From: Gammaproteobacteria bacterium
GTDB taxonomy: Bacteria; Pseudomonadota; Gammaproteobacteria; Steroidobacterales; JABDKV01
Length of the DNA: 64,000 nt
Assembly: GCA_029862165.1 (NCBI GenBank)
Contig: JAOTXU010000002.1
Location: 178,556 to 242,555, forward strand
Direction: 5' to 3'
The position numbers and the translations under genes were made by a program. Below the pieces are notes generated by a model. It was not told the origin of the DNA and ran no database searches. It saw only the letters and a list, made by a program, of their open reading frames with translations. Every line of letters starts with the position of its first letter. Position 1 is the stretch's first letter. Below, one piece after another: positions 62,564 through 64,000 of the stretch.

Positions 62564-62962
62564 TTACGGCAGGGGCTTGCGATCCGGTTCCACAAAACCG
62601 GCGCGAGCGTTCTCTGACGCCAGGCATTCGGCGCTGTAATAGTCGGCAAGTATTGGACACTTCGACAGCAAACCCGGATTTCGCCCGCAAAACGTCTCGA
62701 AGCTTTCGCCGTCCATCATCGCTGCGGCAATCAGCCGGGTGTACGCTACCGTGACCGTATCGTGATACTGCAGGCTCCGGTCCAGTACTTCGCTGTTATA
62801 ACGCCGGATGCCAGCACGAATACGGATGAGGGCAGTTTCCAGCGGCGCGCGGCGTAGTTGTAACCAGGCCATATACACATGCGCCCGGTGGCTCCAGTGG
62901 GCGGCCGCTAGCGTGCAGTTTTCGAATTCCGCCAAAAAGCGTTCTTCGTCAGGCGTCATCAT
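62564..62962 (-). CDS. Uncharacterised His-rich protein overlapping rpiA
   Basis: [36 protein letters not shown]...[15 protein letters not shown]...[28 protein letters not shown]. Start within the rpiA 3' end. Confidence 0.75.
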   Translation of the reverse strand: MMTPDEERFLAEFENCTLAAAHWSHRAHVYMAWLQLRRAPLETALIRIRAGIRRYNSEVLDRSLQYHDTVTVAYTRLIAAAMMDGESFETFCGRNPGLLSKCPILADYYSAECLASENARAGFVEPDRKPLP

Positions 62963-63620
62963 CGCGTCGCAAAGTCTGCACTCCACGATCTGAGCCGATG
63001 AGCAAGACGTCGGCCGCGCGGCGAGCAAACAGACCGACTGTAACGACGCCGCTGATCTGGTTGATTTCTGCCTCCAGGGCTACCGGATCGGTAATATCGA
63101 GATTGTGCACATCGAGTATCTCGTTGCCATTGTCGGTTATGAAGTCTGCACGCCATTGGGGTCGGCCGCCCAGCGCAACCATCCGGCGCGCCACGTAGGA
63201 GCGTGCCATGGGGATCACTTCGAGTGGCAATGGAAAGGCGCCCAGGACATTGACGAGCTTGGATTCATCGACGATACAGATAAATTTGCGCGAGGCCGCA
63301 GCTATGATTTTTTCCCGTGTCAGCGCGCCACCACCGCCTTTAATCAACCGCAGATGGCGATCAGATTCATCTGCTCCGTCGATGTAGACCGTGAGTTGGC
63401 CGGCGCTGTTGAGGTTGGTGACGTTTATGCCGTGCTGCTCAAGCCGCCGCGTTGATTCTTCCGAACTGGATACTGCGGCGTCGATGCGCAGACGCTTCCG
63501 GGCAATCGCATCGATCAGGTGATTGACGGTTGAGCCCGTACCCACCCCAACGATGGCGTCGTCTTCGATAAATTTCAGCGCCGCCTCGGCGGCGCGGATC
63601 TTGCTCTCTTCCTGGGACAT
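62949..63620 (-). CDS. rpiA: Ribose-5-phosphate isomerase A
   Basis: [63 protein letters not shown]. Start ATG at 63620 (MSQEESK). Confidence 0.97.
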   Translation of the reverse strand: MSQEESKIRAAEAALKFIEDDAIVGVGTGSTVNHLIDAIARKRLRIDAAVSSSEESTRRLEQHGINVTNLNSAGQLTVYIDGADESDRHLRLIKGGGGALTREKIIAAASRKFICIVDESKLVNVLGAFPLPLEVIPMARSYVARRMVALGGRPQWRADFITDNGNEILDVHNLDITDPVALEAEINQISGVVTVGLFARRAADVLLIGSDRGVQTLRRDDDA

Positions 63621-63638
63621 AATCGGCCTGTAAATTAG

Positions 63639-63694
63639 ATAGGGGACAGACCCCATTTTTTCACATTTTTTGAAAAAATGGCGTCTGTCCCTAT
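63639..63694. repeat. Imperfect inverted repeat with ggggacagacccc / gtctgtccc arms
   Basis: ataggggacagaccccatttttt (63639-63661) pairs with aaaaaatggcgtctgtccctat (63673-63694). Confidence 0.88.
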
Positions 63695-63703
63695 TTGAAA
63701 TAG

Positions 63704-63732
63704 AACAGGCCCGCCAAGGCGGGCCTGTTTTC
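63704..63732 (-). terminator. GC-rich stem-loop, probable terminator of the minus-strand repeat gene
   Basis: AACAGGCCCGCC-AA-GGCGGGCCTGTTTT, located 3' of the stop codon at 63780-63782 on the minus strand. Confidence 0.7.
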
Positions 63733-63779
63733 GTCCACAGGGTCAAAGACCCCAGGATAGACTCAACGCCTAAGCGCGA

Positions 63780-64000
63780 CTAGCGCTTCTTCGTCCGGCG
63801 TTTCTTCGTCTTACGTTTCTTCGTCTTACGTTTCTTCGTCTTACGTTTCTTCGTCTTACGTTTCTTCGTCTTACGTTTCTTCGTCTTACGTTTCTTCGTC
63901 TTACGTTTCTTCGTCTTACGTTTCTTCGTCTTACGTTTCTTCGTCTTACGTTTCTTCGTCTTACGTTTCTTCGTCTTACGTTTCTTCGTCTTACGTTTCT
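63780..64000 (-). CDS. C-terminus of a lysine/arginine-rich protein with (RKTKK)n tail (5' end outside window)
   Basis: On the minus strand: ...RKTKKRKTKKRRTKKR-stop (TAG at 63782-63780). No start codon in the window, so absent from the ORF track. Confidence 0.75.
   Translation of the reverse strand, partial: KRKTKKRKTKKRKTKKRKTKKRKTKKRKTKKRKTKKRKTKKRKTKKRKTKKRKTKKRKTKKRKTKKRRTKKR
63801..64000. repeat. Perfect 15-bp tandem repeat (tttcttcgtcttacg), about 13 copies, continuing beyond the window
   Basis: Direct reading; units from about 63811 to 64000 are identical. Confidence 0.97.

Noticed and set aside
63621-63746. N-terminal extension of rpiA to 63746
   Set aside because: The extension runs through a palindrome and a terminator-like stem-loop; RpiA homology begins at [17 protein letters not shown] (63620).

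Overview
The window looks like a gammaproteobacterial chromosome segment; the lineage is inferred from gene content and order only. Bases 1-9.4 kb carry the end of an exopolysaccharide/capsule-type locus: a truncated glycoside-hydrolase-like protein, two GT4 glycosyltransferases, an alkaline-phosphatase-superfamily protein, a thymidylate-kinase-like P-loop protein, an O-antigen ligase/polymerase, a flippase and a sulfotransferase. Next come ssb and a fused ATP sulfurylase/APS kinase. From about 12 to 33 kb there is a conserved housekeeping block: miaB-phoH-ybeY-corC-lnt-leuS-lptE-(DUF4112)-(DUF4404)-holA-nadD-rsfS-rlmH-nhaC-like-maf-rng-yhdP-tldD. A REP repeat array with an adjacent REP-associated tyrosine transposase (RAYT) lies at 33.2-34.1 kb. 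It is followed by a very large multidomain surface lipoprotein, purEK, darP/yjgA, pmbA, a second sugar-modification pair (an oxidoreductase-epimerase fusion plus a GT4), an OmpA-family protein, yihY, ppk1, an N-formylglutamate amidohydrolase, purC, djlA, rpe, a class III cyclase convergent with a CRP/Vfr regulator, coq7, a DUF481 protein, a 2Fe-2S ferredoxin-like protein, rplM-rpsI and tRNA-Gln. The right end holds a 24-bp perfect palindrome, an IS110-family transposase with a structured 5' noncoding flank, rpiA, and the 3' end of a gene made of perfect 15-bp repeats encoding (RKTKK)n. No CRISPR array and no obvious defence island were seen. The best leads are the RAYT/REP locus, the IS110 5' flank as a bridge-RNA candidate, the RKTKK repeat gene, a ferredoxin-like gene whose conserved cysteines lie upstream of any ATG/GTG/TTG, and the unusual gene sets in the two polysaccharide loci. 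All family calls are by eye from motifs; no database search was run.
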